Assembly: GCA_030835125.1 (NCBI GenBank)
Contig: JAUQWM010000045.1
Location: 100,826-164,825, forward strand
Source of the DNA: Gemmatimonadaceae bacterium
GTDB lineage: Bacteria; Gemmatimonadota; Gemmatimonadetes; Gemmatimonadales; Gemmatimonadaceae
Direction: 5' to 3'
DNA length: 64,000 bases
Shown: one piece after another, positions 1 to 8,544 of the stretch
Layout: every line of letters starts with the position of its first letter
How positions within the stretch are numbered: the stretch's first letter is position 1
The notes under the pieces: model-generated
The model's database searches: none
Seen by the model: only the letters and a program-made list of their open reading frames with translations
What the model was told of the DNA's origin: nothing
Translations under genes and position numbers: made by a program

Positions 1-75
1 CGCGGTGAGACGATCCATGTGCTCCGGCACGGCAAGGTCGTGGCACGGGTCGTCCCGGCCGTGAATCCCGCCTGA
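1..75 (+). CDS. Phd/YefM-type antitoxin, C-terminal end only
   Basis: The window opens inside an open reading frame that ends at the TGA at 73-75. The visible 24 residues read RGETIHVLRHGKVVARVVPA then VNPA. This matches the C-terminal pattern of Phd/YefM (prevent-host-death) antitoxins, where a GE-x-I-x-V-x-R-x-GK-x-VA-R-V-VP strand pair follows the DNA-binding part. Such antitoxins bind and neutralise a co-encoded toxin and repress their own operon. The toxin would be expected immediately downstream, and a decayed PIN-domain sequence is indeed found there. The identification rests on a short tail, so a look-alike is possible. Confidence 0.6.
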   Translation, partial: RGETIHVLRHGKVVARVVPAVNPA

Positions 76-77
76 CA

Positions 78-329
78 GCCCTGCAGTCAGCTCTCGCACG
101 AGATGCGCTCTCGACCGACCTTCGTGACGTCACCCTGGTCGGCATCGGCGACGCAGTGATCCTCGAAGCCATGCATGCGCTCGAACGGTGGCCCCTGAGG
201 TCTGCGGAGGCCCTTCGCATGGCCTGCGCCGCCACCTGGTCAGCGGACCTGTTCATCCCGGCAGATCCGTCCCGGCTTCCGGCAGCGCGTGCCCCGGGGC
301 TGCGCGTTGAAGAGCCAGGCGGCAACTGA
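78..329 (+). pseudogene. Remnant of a PIN-domain (VapC-like) toxin
   Basis: Reading the frame that ends at the TGA at 327-329 gives about 83 residues with the C-terminal half of a PIN ribonuclease. These include an LRSAEALRMACAATWSADLF segment (compare LRSADALHLAAA-x-x-x-x-ADLF in VapC proteins), then IPADPSRLPAARAPGL (compare V-x-AD-x-RL-x-AA-x-x-x-GL). PIN toxins are normally about 130 residues and begin with a Y-x-D-x-S-x-L strand carrying the first catalytic aspartate. That part is absent here and there is no good start codon, so I read this as a truncated partner of the antitoxin at 1-75. The alternative is a divergent short toxin starting at an upstream non-ATG codon. Confidence 0.45.
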
Positions 330-352
330 CCCCCGTGCCCTCACCGGAGTCC

Positions 353-1105
353 ATGCGACTCGTCTCCCTCTGTCCCTCCCTCACGGAACTCGTCTTCGAC
401 CTCGGTGCCGGGGACGACCTCGTGGGCCGAACGAAGTTCTGTGTGCATCCGGCCGATCGCGTCGCGATGGTCGAGAAGGTCGGCGGGACCAAGAACCCGA
501 AGATCGAACGGATCATCGAACTGCGTCCGGACCTCGTGCTGATGAACGAGGAGGAGAACCGCGCCGAGGACGCCGCTGCGCTCACGGCCGCCGGGCTTCG
601 CGTCCATACGTCGATGCCGCGCACGGCCGCCGACACCGCGGCCATGGTCCGCTCGATCGGCGTGGCGCTGCACCGCGCCCGCGAGGCGGAGCCGATCGCG
701 GCCGACATCGAGCGGCGCGCCGATCGCGTGCGCCGGACCGCCGGGCGGTATCCACCGGTTCGTTATGCATGCCTGATCTGGCGCGAGCCGATCATGACGG
801 TGAATGACGACACGTTCATCGCGGGGCTGATGTCGCTGCCCGGCGGCCGGAACGTCTTCGGGTCACGCGCCGAGCGCTATCCGGTCATCACCGCCGGAGA
901 CCTGCACGACGCCGACCCGCTGCTGGTGCTCCTGCCGAATGAGCCGTTCCCGTTCGACGCGAAGCACATCGAGGAACTGGCCGCCGCCTCCGGCCTGCCA
1001 CGGGAGCGCTTCATCCTCGCCGACGGCGAGCTGCTTTCCTGGCACGGGTCGCGGACGCCTCGGGGGATCGACTACGCCGAGTGGCTGGTCCGAGGGGCTG
1101 GGTAG
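353..1105 (+). CDS. BtuF-like substrate-binding protein (cobalamin or metal-chelate type)
   Basis: The 250-residue product starts MRLVSLCPSLTELVFDLGAG, the characteristic opening of helical-backbone binding proteins of the BtuF/FepB class. It then has RTKFCVHP and KIERIIELRPDLVLMNEEEN, the loop and helix seen in cobalamin-binding proteins. Family members bind vitamin B12 or iron chelates and pass them to an ABC importer. I chose the ATG at 353 because the family begins at this strand; a GTG at 335 would add six residues with no extra signal. There is no signal peptide and no neighbouring ABC permease or ATPase, so export or a cytoplasmic role is unclear. Related signal-less proteins are common in soil bacteria. 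Confidence 0.7.
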   Translation: MRLVSLCPSLTELVFDLGAGDDLVGRTKFCVHPADRVAMVEKVGGTKNPKIERIIELRPDLVLMNEEENRAEDAAALTAAGLRVHTSMPRTAADTAAMVRSIGVALHRAREAEPIAADIERRADRVRRTAGRYPPVRYACLIWREPIMTVNDDTFIAGLMSLPGGRNVFGSRAERYPVITAGDLHDADPLLVLLPNEPFPFDAKHIEELAAASGLPRERFILADGELLSWHGSRTPRGIDYAEWLVRGAG

Positions 1106-1187
1106 GGGTCCGCGGGGAAACGGTTGTCCAGAGGGTGGCATGGTGAGGGCACCCAGCGCAAAGCAGACCTCCACCAGGAGAGGCGTC

Positions 1188-1691
1188 GTGTGGCCATCGC
1201 GGTTCCGCGTTGAATCGACCTGGATCGCCGCGGTCCTTCTCGCTGGGGCGACCTTGTCGTGCGGTTCCAGCCGTATTGCCGGGCCGCACGACCTGGCCCG
1301 GCTGGGAGCGGCGGAGTCACGCTGGAATGCGCGTGCGTTCGCCGACTACTCGTACGAAATCTTCATCGGCTGCTTCTGCACGCCGGAAGTGACGCGGTGG
1401 ACACGCGTGACGGTGCGCGATGGCGCGGTCGTTCAGGCGGAGCACCTGGAGCCTCACCCCGACATTCCGCTCACGACGCTCGACTACTGGCATCCGATCG
1501 ATACCGTCTTCTCGCGCGTGCACGCCGCGATGGTCGATCGCGGGTCCTCGAGCTACCTCAGGGACATCGTGGTCGAATACGACCCGACGCTGGGGTACCC
1601 CACGCGAGTGGAGTTCGTGTCGAGGCCCGACATCGCCGACGGTGGGGCGACCTGGGAGCTTCGCAACGTGACGCCGCTGCCGCCGCCGTGA
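1188..1691 (+). CDS. Small lipoprotein, DUF6174-like
   Basis: I chose the GTG at 1188 because AGGAGAGG at 1175-1182 sits five bases upstream. The first residues then form a lipoprotein signal ending in the lipobox ATLSC. The mature part of about 140 residues contains a Y-x-Y strand (FADYSYEIFIGCFCTPE) with a C-x-C pair, followed by VTVRDGAVVQAEHL. This is the pattern of the uncharacterised DUF6174 family, in which a Y-x-Y-x(n)-C-x-C motif precedes a V-x-V-x-DG-x-V strand. No function is known for that family. The gene is convergent with the CtaG gene, with only ten bases between them. An earlier ATG at 1140 would place the hydrophobic segment too far inside. Confidence 0.6.
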   Translation: MWPSRFRVESTWIAAVLLAGATLSCGSSRIAGPHDLARLGAAESRWNARAFADYSYEIFIGCFCTPEVTRWTRVTVRDGAVVQAEHLEPHPDIPLTTLDYWHPIDTVFSRVHAAMVDRGSSSYLRDIVVEYDPTLGYPTRVEFVSRPDIADGGATWELRNVTPLPPP

Positions 1692-1701
1692 GTGCTGGCC
1701 G

Positions 1702-2502
1702 TCAGCCGCTCTCCTTGCTCCAGCGGAAGTAGATCACCGACATCGCGACGAACGCGATCAGCGCCCCCCCGACGCTCATGAGGACGCCGGCCGCCTGGTG
1801 GTCGGCGTGGGCGTTGACGCCGGGCAGGGGCGGGGCCAGTTCAAAAACCCCGTAGAGCGGCGTCTGCGAGTAGACGAGAAATCCCACGAGGCCGAACATG
1901 ACCGGGCTGAACATCATCCCGATGACCAGGTAGCCCATCCGGAGCGGGTGGGTGAAGCGCGGCCGCGCCGGCACCGGGGCGACCACCGGCCACCAGAACA
2001 CCAGTCCCGCCCCGATCCACAGGAGGTCGATCGCCATCGACCCCAATTGCGATGCCATGAGGGTGTCGACCACCGCCGGCAGGTGCGTGACCAGGACGGT
2101 GACGGAGAAGATCACCAGGGCCAGGAAGGGGGCGACCATGCGCCTGACGAGTGCCCGGAACAGCCCCGGTCGTTCGAGGAGGGCCAGCGCGTCGGGCGTC
2201 AGGCCCCGGAGCAGCATCGGTGGCGCCACCAGGGCCATGAGCAGGAACTGGAGCATGTGCACGCTGGCGAGGTAGCCGGCGCCTAACGCACCGATGGGCC
2301 AGTCGAGTGACAGCCAGAGGACGACCAGCCCGCCGGCGAACAGCGGATGCAGGGGTGGTCGAGGACGTCCCGCCGCCCGCGCGCCGGCGCCGTTCCACGC
2401 CCAGACGCCCGCCGCCAACAGGAGGATGAAGAGCCAGACCCCGGGGTAGGCGCGCCATTGCCAGGTCCAGGCCTCACCGGTGGCGCTGCACCAGAATGAC
2501 AT
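1702..2502 (-). CDS. ctaG: Cytochrome c oxidase assembly factor CtaG (caa3 type)
   Basis: The 266-residue product is a polytopic membrane protein of the CtaG/caa3_CtaG family. It starts MSFWCSATGEAWTWQWRAYP and has about seven hydrophobic segments. Histidines lie at family positions, including the SVHMLQFLLMALVAPPMLL helix and the HADHQAAGVLMSVGGALIAF helix near the end. These proteins help insert copper into the oxidase. The gene lies 40 bases downstream of the SCO1-PCuAC fusion on the same strand, so the two most likely form a copper-delivery operon. A short 7-base-period repeat (2510-2537) occupies the gap. There is no oxidase subunit gene in the window. Confidence 0.85.
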   Translation of the reverse strand: MSFWCSATGEAWTWQWRAYPGVWLFILLLAAGVWAWNGAGARAAGRPRPPLHPLFAGGLVVLWLSLDWPIGALGAGYLASVHMLQFLLMALVAPPMLLRGLTPDALALLERPGLFRALVRRMVAPFLALVIFSVTVLVTHLPAVVDTLMASQLGSMAIDLLWIGAGLVFWWPVVAPVPARPRFTHPLRMGYLVIGMMFSPVMFGLVGFLVYSQTPLYGVFELAPPLPGVNAHADHQAAGVLMSVGGALIAFVAMSVIYFRWSKESG

Positions 2503-2509
2503 CAGGCGG

Positions 2510-2544
2510 GAGATGAGAGTTGCGAGATGGGAGAGGCGCTCCTC
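2510..2544. repeat. Heptad repeat between the SCO1-PCuAC and CtaG genes
   Basis: Reading the + strand in steps of seven gives GAGATGA, GAGTTGC, GAGATGG, GAGAGGC, then the complementary-looking GCTCCTC. The array begins seven bases from the start codon of ctaG and touches the stop codon of the upstream gene at 2543-2545. It is the weakest member of the heptad-repeat set in this window. Confidence 0.5.
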
Positions 2545-3649
2545 ACTTCCTCACCTCCGCCCCGGGTCCGAGCGCCTTCTCCAGTTCCGCGTACGGAACC
2601 ACGGTCGCCCGGACTTCGAGCGCGCCGGCGCGCGCCAGGGAGAGGTACAGCGTCACCGATTCCCCTGCCTTGAGCGGCTTCCGCAGCTGCATCAGCATCA
2701 CGTGCGTGCCACCGGGCGCCAGTTTCGTCACCCGGCGCGCCGGCAGCACGAGCCGGGGCGTCGCCATCATGTGTCGCATCTCGCCCTCACCCATGGTCTC
2801 GTGGACCTCCGCCCGCACCGCGAGGTCGGCGGCGACGGCCACCAGGGTATCCTCCTGGGGCGTGTCGTTCTGGATGGTGAGGTACGCCGCCGCCTCATCC
2901 TGGCTGGCGGGTTCCGCGACGACCGCCTGCGTGACCACCAGCCCGCCCATCGTCACGGCCGCGGCCTCGTCAGGCGTCGTGGACAGCGAGCCCGCCCGGG
3001 CCTGCGCTGCCAGGGCGCGGCGGGTCTCGACGCCCGTCGCATCACGCACGAGCCGTGGCAGGTCGTTCGCCCAATCCTCCTGCCTGATCCCGAACGGGTA
3101 GATGGTGTAGGCGTACCCGTCGCGCGCGAAGGCAAACACCTGCGCGGCGTGGGCGACGAAGTAGCTGGCCGAGTCCGCGGCGACGTATTCCCGCTGCGCT
3201 TCGGCCAGCCCGAGCGACGCCTGTGCGCGGGCGAGTTCCTCCTTCGTGCCGGTCAGCCCGACGAATGACGGATCGAAGTTCGCCAGCCACTCGCGCATCC
3301 GCTCGGGGGTGTCGCGCTCCGGGTCGGTCGTCACGAAGACCGTCGCCACGCGGGCGCGATCCTCGGCGGGCATGGTGCGCAGCACCGCGGCGATGTTCGC
3401 CATGTGCAACGGACAGACATCCGGGCAGTGCGTGTAGCCGAAGAACAGCAGGGTGACCTTGTCACGCGTGTCCGCGACGAAGTCGAACGGGCGTCCGTTG
3501 AAGTCGGTGAGCCTGATCGCGGGCTTCGCGAGCGGCGCCGAGAGCGCAACGCCGCGGAACGACGCCTCGCCGGGACGGTCGCGGCCGCAGGAAGCGACGG
3601 TCGCCATCACGACCGCCGGGACAACGAGTTGAAGAAAGCGTAGGCGCAT
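2543..3649 (-). CDS. SCO1/SenC-PCuAC fusion copper chaperone (lipoprotein)
   Basis: This 368-residue protein joins two copper chaperones. Residues 1-21 are a lipoprotein signal with C21 in VASC. Residues 30-205 are a SCO1/SenC thioredoxin fold with the copper ligands C75 and C79 (FFGYTHCPDVCP) and the family histidine H167. Residues 230-360 are a PCuAC domain with the full H-x10-M-x21-H-x-M copper(I) site at H283, M294, H316 and M318. Both domains deliver copper to the CuA centre of cytochrome oxidase, usually as separate proteins. The start at 3649 gives a proper signal peptide; longer readings upstream add a non-secretory leader. The next gene downstream is ctaG, which fits the same pathway. 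Confidence 0.85.
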   Translation of the reverse strand: MRLRFLQLVVPAVVMATVASCGRDRPGEASFRGVALSAPLAKPAIRLTDFNGRPFDFVADTRDKVTLLFFGYTHCPDVCPLHMANIAAVLRTMPAEDRARVATVFVTTDPERDTPERMREWLANFDPSFVGLTGTKEELARAQASLGLAEAQREYVAADSASYFVAHAAQVFAFARDGYAYTIYPFGIRQEDWANDLPRLVRDATGVETRRALAAQARAGSLSTTPDEAAAVTMGGLVVTQAVVAEPASQDEAAAYLTIQNDTPQEDTLVAVAADLAVRAEVHETMGEGEMRHMMATPRLVLPARRVTKLAPGGTHVMLMQLRKPLKAGESVTLYLSLARAGALEVRATVVPYAELEKALGPGAEVRK

Positions 3650-3822
3650 CGAGAACCGAACGGAGAAAGAGTGTCGCTGGAAAGGTAGTGGCGAGGCGTG
3701 AACCGGGGCGACGCGCGCAGGTATTGACAGCCCGTCCGGACGGCGACAAAGTCGGCTGCGTGACACGGTGCGCCGGTCATGGCGGCGGCGCGGAGGGCCT
3801 GACTCCGGACAGGAGGTGAAGC

Positions 3823-6759
3823 GTGACCCGTTTTCGAGGCTCATGCGGCGGATACGCGCAGTTCCTTGCGGCGGCAGTCCTCCTGGGTGGCTGCGGTGGG
3901 GGCGGCGACGGAGGGACGACCAGTCCGCCCGCTGCCGTGTCGACGATCACCGTCACCCTGGCCTCGGCGACGATCACCGTCGGGCAGACATCGCAGGCCA
4001 CGGCGCAACCGAAGGACGCGCAAGGCACCGTACTGACCGGTCGCGCGATCACCTGGGCCTCGTCGAACGGGAGTGTCGCCAGCGTCTCGTCCTCCGGACT
4101 GGTCACCGGCGTCGCCGCAGGAACGGCGAGCATTTCCGCCACCAGCGAAGGGAAGACCGGCCAGGCGTCGATCACGGTGGATCCGCCGCCGATCACGCAG
4201 CCCGTGGTCTCGAACGTCTCGGTGACGCAGAACGGGCAGGCGGCAAACCTGTCGAACGTCGTGGGGAAGTTGTCGATCAGCGCGACGCTGACGCTGCCCT
4301 CGGGCTACAGCGGCGACCTCGTGCTCCGGATCGACACGGTGGAGTTTCATCGGACACCGGTGAGTGCGCCGGCCCTGAGCGGTCGGTTGGTGCGGGGCAC
4401 CGCGGACCCCATCGTGGTGACGACCGACCACGCGATGGAGGCGAATACGGCACGGACCACATTCGTCGTCACCCAGGACCAGATCGACGAGCTGCCGTTG
4501 CTCACGAACCGGAACTATCAGGCTTTGATCAACGTGATCCCGACGGGCTCGACCACACCGAGCACGAGCCAGTCGGTGAACCTCACGACGAACAACCCCA
4601 GCTACGCGCGCGGCTTCGTCGCGATCGACGGGATGCCGGTGATCGGCACGGACGGCAAGACGTACACTGGCGGCCTGGCAACCGCCGCGGTGACGTTTGC
4701 GTTGTTCGACAACGAGGCGATCAACGGGTTCGAGGTCGGCATCGCGCCGTCCGGCGCGGAGTACGGGCGGTCCACCGGTGGCGTGGTCAACTTCATCCAG
4801 AAGGTCGCACGGACCGACCGGAAGAAGTTCACGTTCCCGACCGCGCTGGTGGAGCAGCCGGATCTCGCGCTCATCCTGAACAGCGTCACGATCGACGGAG
4901 TCACGATCGACCCGCAGGCGACGTATTTCGGCTCGACGGAGTACACCACCGACGCCATCGGCACCGGCTTCGCCAACACGTTGGCGCAATCGCTGCAGTT
5001 CCCGGTGGTTGGACCGAAGCAGTTTTTCCTGGTCGACCCGCCGCCGCCGGACCTGCTCACCGGCGTCACGGTCGTGCGCGGCGGAATCGACGCCTTCCAT
5101 CTCGACAACGTGGGCCCGACGCAGTCCTCGGCGCCTGACGAACCCGTGTTTCATCTGCTCGACCGGATGACCACCGTCGGCGGGGCGGCGCGGTACCCGA
5201 CCTGGGGCTTCGGCGGGAACGACGGGCAGGTCGGGCGCGGCTACGACCTCGCGGCCGGCTTCCACCCCGAACGCCTGGCCGACGTCTCCGACCTGGACCT
5301 GACGAAGACCACGTTCTACGGCGGCCTGGTGACGGACCGGCCCAACCTGTTCTCCAACCAGTTCGAGATCAGCAGCGACAATGAATTCGCCGAGTCGAAT
5401 GGTGCGCGGGACTACACAGCCGGGGTGCGAGTCGTTGACAAGCGAGGCAACAGCTCCGACTGGTCGCTCCACACGTCACTGGGCAACCGCTGGAGGCTCG
5501 ACGGTCAGTTGAGCGCCAGCGTGGGCCTCGACGAGGCGGCGTTCGGGTATTCGCGCACCCGCGCCGACCTCGCCGTTACCGGCCCGCCAAGCGAGTCAGT
5601 CTGGAACAGGAGCACCCTCGACGCCTCGCTCCGCTACACGTGGAACGCTTCCAGCTCGGTGGTAGGTCTTCCGGACGGATGGCTCTCGGCGCGCGCGAAG
5701 TTCAACGACACCTGGTTGTTCGGGGCGGGAGCGCAGAACGACCAGTACGAGGTGCTCCCCTCACAGGGCGGGCTCACGAGTGGTGCGGCGGAGGTCCTCA
5801 CCGACGCGATCATGGACCAGATGATCGATGACGCGCTCGGTGCCGACCAGGGCTTGTTCCAGTTCGACTTCAAGGCGGCCGACAACGCGGGGCGGTACGT
5901 CCAGGACTGGATGTACCCCAGGCAGTATTCGGTCCTGCTCGACTACCTCGCCCCGACCGGGGTGCAGATCACGTACAACGGGGCGGTGACCCCCGGGGCG
6001 ATCGCCAACGCAACCCTGTCAGGGATGGACAACTTCGCGATCCGGCGCGCGTGGCTCGGCATCCGGTTCGCGTTCGCGAGCGCGCTCTTCTTCGGTGGCC
6101 AGGTGTTCGTGCCCCTGGGCGTGTTCGACATCCCGGGCACGCTCCTGGGCCCCAGGACCAACGCGCTCTCCCTGCCCATCGCGGGCACGGTGCCGCTCGG
6201 CTTCTCGTTCTTCAACCCGTTCTCGGGCACCATCGACAACGGCAACTTCTACCCGAGCAATGGCGGGAGCCTACAGTTGATGGACATGGCGTGGAACCTC
6301 AGCGCGATCGCGTTCGCTGCCTACACGCCATCCGGAGTCGTGCCGGCATTCACCAACGTGTCGCATGCCTTTGCGTCCCAGAGTACATCCAACTGGTGCC
6401 CGGGCACCTGCGCCGCCGGGGGGACCAGCACGCCAACCCTGGAGTTCTCGTATCGCGACACGCGCTCGACCGGGACGCCGATGATCTCGAAGGCGGCATG
6501 GTTCGCCATCGCGTCCGGGATCGTCTACCCGCTCGGCCACACCACCACGTTCACGGAAGAACCCGACGCCGGCGGCCGGCGCATCCGGTTCCCGATGACC
6601 CCGGACCTGCTCGGCTACTGTGGTCCCTCGGGCACCGTGGCGGTCTTCGTGATCGGCTACAGCGCCGACGGGCTCTACCTGCTCAAGGTGAACCCGTTCT
6701 TCTCGGCCGTGGTGCGGGTCCCCTATCCGTTCTCCAACCGGTGTCGGCTGGCCGCCTGA
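3823..6759 (+). CDS. Big-2 domain surface lipoprotein with a TonB-plug-like segment
   Basis: The GTG at 3823 has an AGGAGGTG ribosome site at 3811-3818. The 978-residue product begins with a lipoprotein signal (VLLGGCGGGG). Residues 38-125 form a bacterial Ig-like Big-2 domain, with TITWASSNGSVASVSSSGLV-type strands and VTGVAAGTASISATSEG. Residues 215-330 look like a TonB-dependent receptor plug: IDELPLLTNRNYQALINVIP, then FVAIDGMPVIG, then GAEYGRSTGGVVNFIQK near residue 311. The rest is beta-rich and includes FDFKAADNAGRYVQDW, typical of Ig-like surface proteins. No barrel is apparent. Function is unknown; adhesion or surface binding is the likeliest guess. Confidence 0.6.
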   Translation: MTRFRGSCGGYAQFLAAAVLLGGCGGGGDGGTTSPPAAVSTITVTLASATITVGQTSQATAQPKDAQGTVLTGRAITWASSNGSVASVSSSGLVTGVAAGTASISATSEGKTGQASITVDPPPITQPVVSNVSVTQNGQAANLSNVVGKLSISATLTLPSGYSGDLVLRIDTVEFHRTPVSAPALSGRLVRGTADPIVVTTDHAMEANTARTTFVVTQDQIDELPLLTNRNYQALINVIPTGSTTPSTSQSVNLTTNNPSYARGFVAIDGMPVIGTDGKTYTGGLATAAVTFALFDNEAINGFEVGIAPSGAEYGRSTGGVVNFIQKVARTDRKKFTFPTALVEQPDLALILNSVTIDGVTIDPQATYFGSTEYTTDAIGTGFANTLAQSLQFPVVGPKQFFLVDPPPPDLLTGVTVVRGGIDAFHLDNVGPTQSSAPDEPVFHLLDRMTTVGGAARYPTWGFGGNDGQVGRGYDLAAGFHPERLADVSDLDLTKTTFYGGLVTDRPNLFSNQFEISSDNEFAESNGARDYTAGVRVVDKRGNSSDWSLHTSLGNRWRLDGQLSASVGLDEAAFGYSRTRADLAVTGPPSESVWNRSTLDASLRYTWNASSSVVGLPDGWLSARAKFNDTWLFGAGAQNDQYEVLPSQGGLTSGAAEVLTDAIMDQMIDDALGADQGLFQFDFKAADNAGRYVQDWMYPRQYSVLLDYLAPTGVQITYNGAVTPGAIANATLSGMDNFAIRRAWLGIRFAFASALFFGGQVFVPLGVFDIPGTLLGPRTNALSLPIAGTVPLGFSFFNPFSGTIDNGNFYPSNGGSLQLMDMAWNLSAIAFAAYTPSGVVPAFTNVSHAFASQSTSNWCPGTCAAGGTSTPTLEFSYRDTRSTGTPMISKAAWFAIASGIVYPLGHTTTFTEEPDAGGRRIRFPMTPDLLGYCGPSGTVAVFVIGYSADGLYLLKVNPFFSAVVRVPYPFSNRCRLAA

Positions 6760-6800
6760 CGAGTGGCATCGGGCGGAGCCCGAGGCGCTCCGCTTCGGGG

Positions 6801-8288
6801 TCAGCGAAGCCGGATCCGGACCGTGATCCGGTGCTGGTTGGATGAGCCGCCGTCGAACGAGAGGGGAGCGCTCGGGGCGGCAATGACGGTCGGGTCCGAC
6901 GGCGCGGCTGCCGGTGTGATCGAGACGTCGTCGCCCATGGAGAGGCAGGTCGGGCCGCAGGTGAAGCTCACCGCATAGCCGACGTCGATGTCCCGTCCGC
7001 GCAGGGTGATCGCAAGGGTCGGCGTCCACTCGGTCCACCCTTCGTCCTGGGTGCGCGACTCGCGGGTCACATGGTTGGACTGGTCCAGCGTGTAGGTGAT
7101 CGACCGCATCGCGAGGCCCAGCTGGATGCCGAGCGCGCTCGCCGAATCGCTGCCGGGGAATTCGTGCGCGACGCCGACGTTGATCCGGGAATTGGAGAAC
7201 CGGAAGTGGTTGTCCACGGTGTGCGCGCCGCGGGGGATCACCACGCCGCCGGCATCGGTGGTGTCACCGGCGGCGTCGGCCCAGGTATGGCTCCACATCG
7301 GTTCCAGGACGGCATCGAGCCCGAACGTCGAGTGGCCGATCGACCGGGTGGCGCCGAACCCGACGTTGAACGCGTCGGTGCGGCCCGGATCGCGCGGGAT
7401 GTTCTGGATCTGGTAGTTCGGGATCTTCGGGTGCGACAGCCGGTTGGCGGTGAAGAGGTACCCCATGCGCCAGCCGCCGGGCGTCCGCGGCGTCAGGAAG
7501 ACCGTGTGAAGCCCGACGATGTTCGTGCGGTCCTCGTTATGCTCGTCGCGGGCACCGGTCAGGACGGGATCGCACGGGCAGGGCCCGATCGCCGGACACG
7601 GCGCGGCACAGGGCATCCAGCGCCACGTGGCGGGGTAGTGGACGTCCTGGGTCATGCGGTAGCGATAATTGACCGCGACCATCTCGAGGGAGGAGCCGCC
7701 GGCGAAGTCCTTGACCAGGCCGAGTCGCGCGTCGACGTGGCCGCCGTCCTGCCTGACGCGATCACTTCCCGCGTACAGTGCCGACACCCCATCGACGCCC
7801 CGGAGGTCGGCAACGGAAACCCCTACGCCAACGGAGAGGCCGCCGCCGAATCGCCGGGCGAGCATTCCGGAGGCGTACTGGTTCGAGGAGCGCCGGTCGC
7901 TGATGGGCGTGTCGAACCACGCGTCGCGCCGCTCGAGTTCCTGCAGGGAGAACAGCGCGCCGCCAGCGAAGCTGCCAGACGTCTGCAGGATGCTGACCGG
8001 CAAGGTGCGTCCGCCGCCCGACGTCGCCCGGTGCGTGAAGGGCATGACCTGGATGGATCCAACGCCCAGCCGGGTGGCCTTGGCGGGATTCACCCACGGA
8101 TCCCCGATGGTGTCCGGCAGCGCGATCGACACGCCACCCATGCCGGGCCATTGCGAGGGAAAGATCCCGAATTGCTCGCCTTGGTGAATCGGCACGGTCT
8201 TGGGCGTAACGAGTTGGGCGCGGAGTCCGTCGGCCGATCCCGCGAGGAGGAGGACCAGGAGCAGGTGCGAAAAGCGACGTGACGACAT
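6801..8288 (-). CDS. Predicted outer-membrane beta-barrel protein
   Basis: The 495-residue product starts MSSRRFSHLLLVLLLAGSAD with a cleavable signal ending LRAQ. A GGAGG ribosome site lies seven bases upstream of the start at 8288. The mature part alternates polar and hydrophobic residues with many glycines and aromatic strand ends, as in FadL/PorV-like barrels. It opens with a PSQWPGMGGVSIALPDTIGD stretch resembling the N-terminal plug of such proteins. A cysteine-rich extracellular-looking loop (CAAPCPAIGPCPC) lies near the middle. I could not place it in a named family; transport of small hydrophobic molecules is a guess. The gene is convergent with the Big-2 lipoprotein gene. Confidence 0.55.
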   Translation of the reverse strand: MSSRRFSHLLLVLLLAGSADGLRAQLVTPKTVPIHQGEQFGIFPSQWPGMGGVSIALPDTIGDPWVNPAKATRLGVGSIQVMPFTHRATSGGGRTLPVSILQTSGSFAGGALFSLQELERRDAWFDTPISDRRSSNQYASGMLARRFGGGLSVGVGVSVADLRGVDGVSALYAGSDRVRQDGGHVDARLGLVKDFAGGSSLEMVAVNYRYRMTQDVHYPATWRWMPCAAPCPAIGPCPCDPVLTGARDEHNEDRTNIVGLHTVFLTPRTPGGWRMGYLFTANRLSHPKIPNYQIQNIPRDPGRTDAFNVGFGATRSIGHSTFGLDAVLEPMWSHTWADAAGDTTDAGGVVIPRGAHTVDNHFRFSNSRINVGVAHEFPGSDSASALGIQLGLAMRSITYTLDQSNHVTRESRTQDEGWTEWTPTLAITLRGRDIDVGYAVSFTCGPTCLSMGDDVSITPAAAPSDPTVIAAPSAPLSFDGGSSNQHRITVRIRLR

Positions 8289-8470
8289 GGACGGGCCTCC
8301 GCGGGCACGAGGGCGACAGCACCACCTGAGAGACTCGGCGCCCCTTTCGAGCCCTGACACCCGATCCGGCAGTCGGGGGGCGCCAGCTCCCTGGTGAAGG
8401 ACTCCGTCTGGGCGACGCCCCGTCACCCGGAGCGTACCTGCGTCGGTTGACACCTTTGGAGGGAGGGTAC

Positions 8471-8540
8471 AGGCTTGAGGCTTGAGGGTCGAGGCTCGAG
8501 GGTCGAGGCTCGAGGCCGAATCACGAATCACGAACCACGA
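8471..8540. repeat. Heptad repeat in the divergent region ahead of the M20 peptidase gene
   Basis: Ten consecutive 7-base units fill this interval: AGGCTTG twice, AGGGTCG, AGGCTCG, AGGGTCG, AGGCTCG, AGGCCGA, ATCACGA twice and ACCACGA. The unit changes from AGGCTCG to ATCACGA without losing the 7-base phase. The array ends four bases before the start codon at 8545 and leaves no room for a conventional ribosome site. Confidence 0.85.
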
Positions 8541-8544
8541 ATCC

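Noticed and set aside
3841..5472. A 543-residue frame on the - strand opposite the Big-2 lipoprotein gene
   Set aside because: It is a high-GC shadow frame: composition is Arg/Val/Asp-rich with no domain, and the + strand gene has a lipobox, a ribosome site and recognisable domains.
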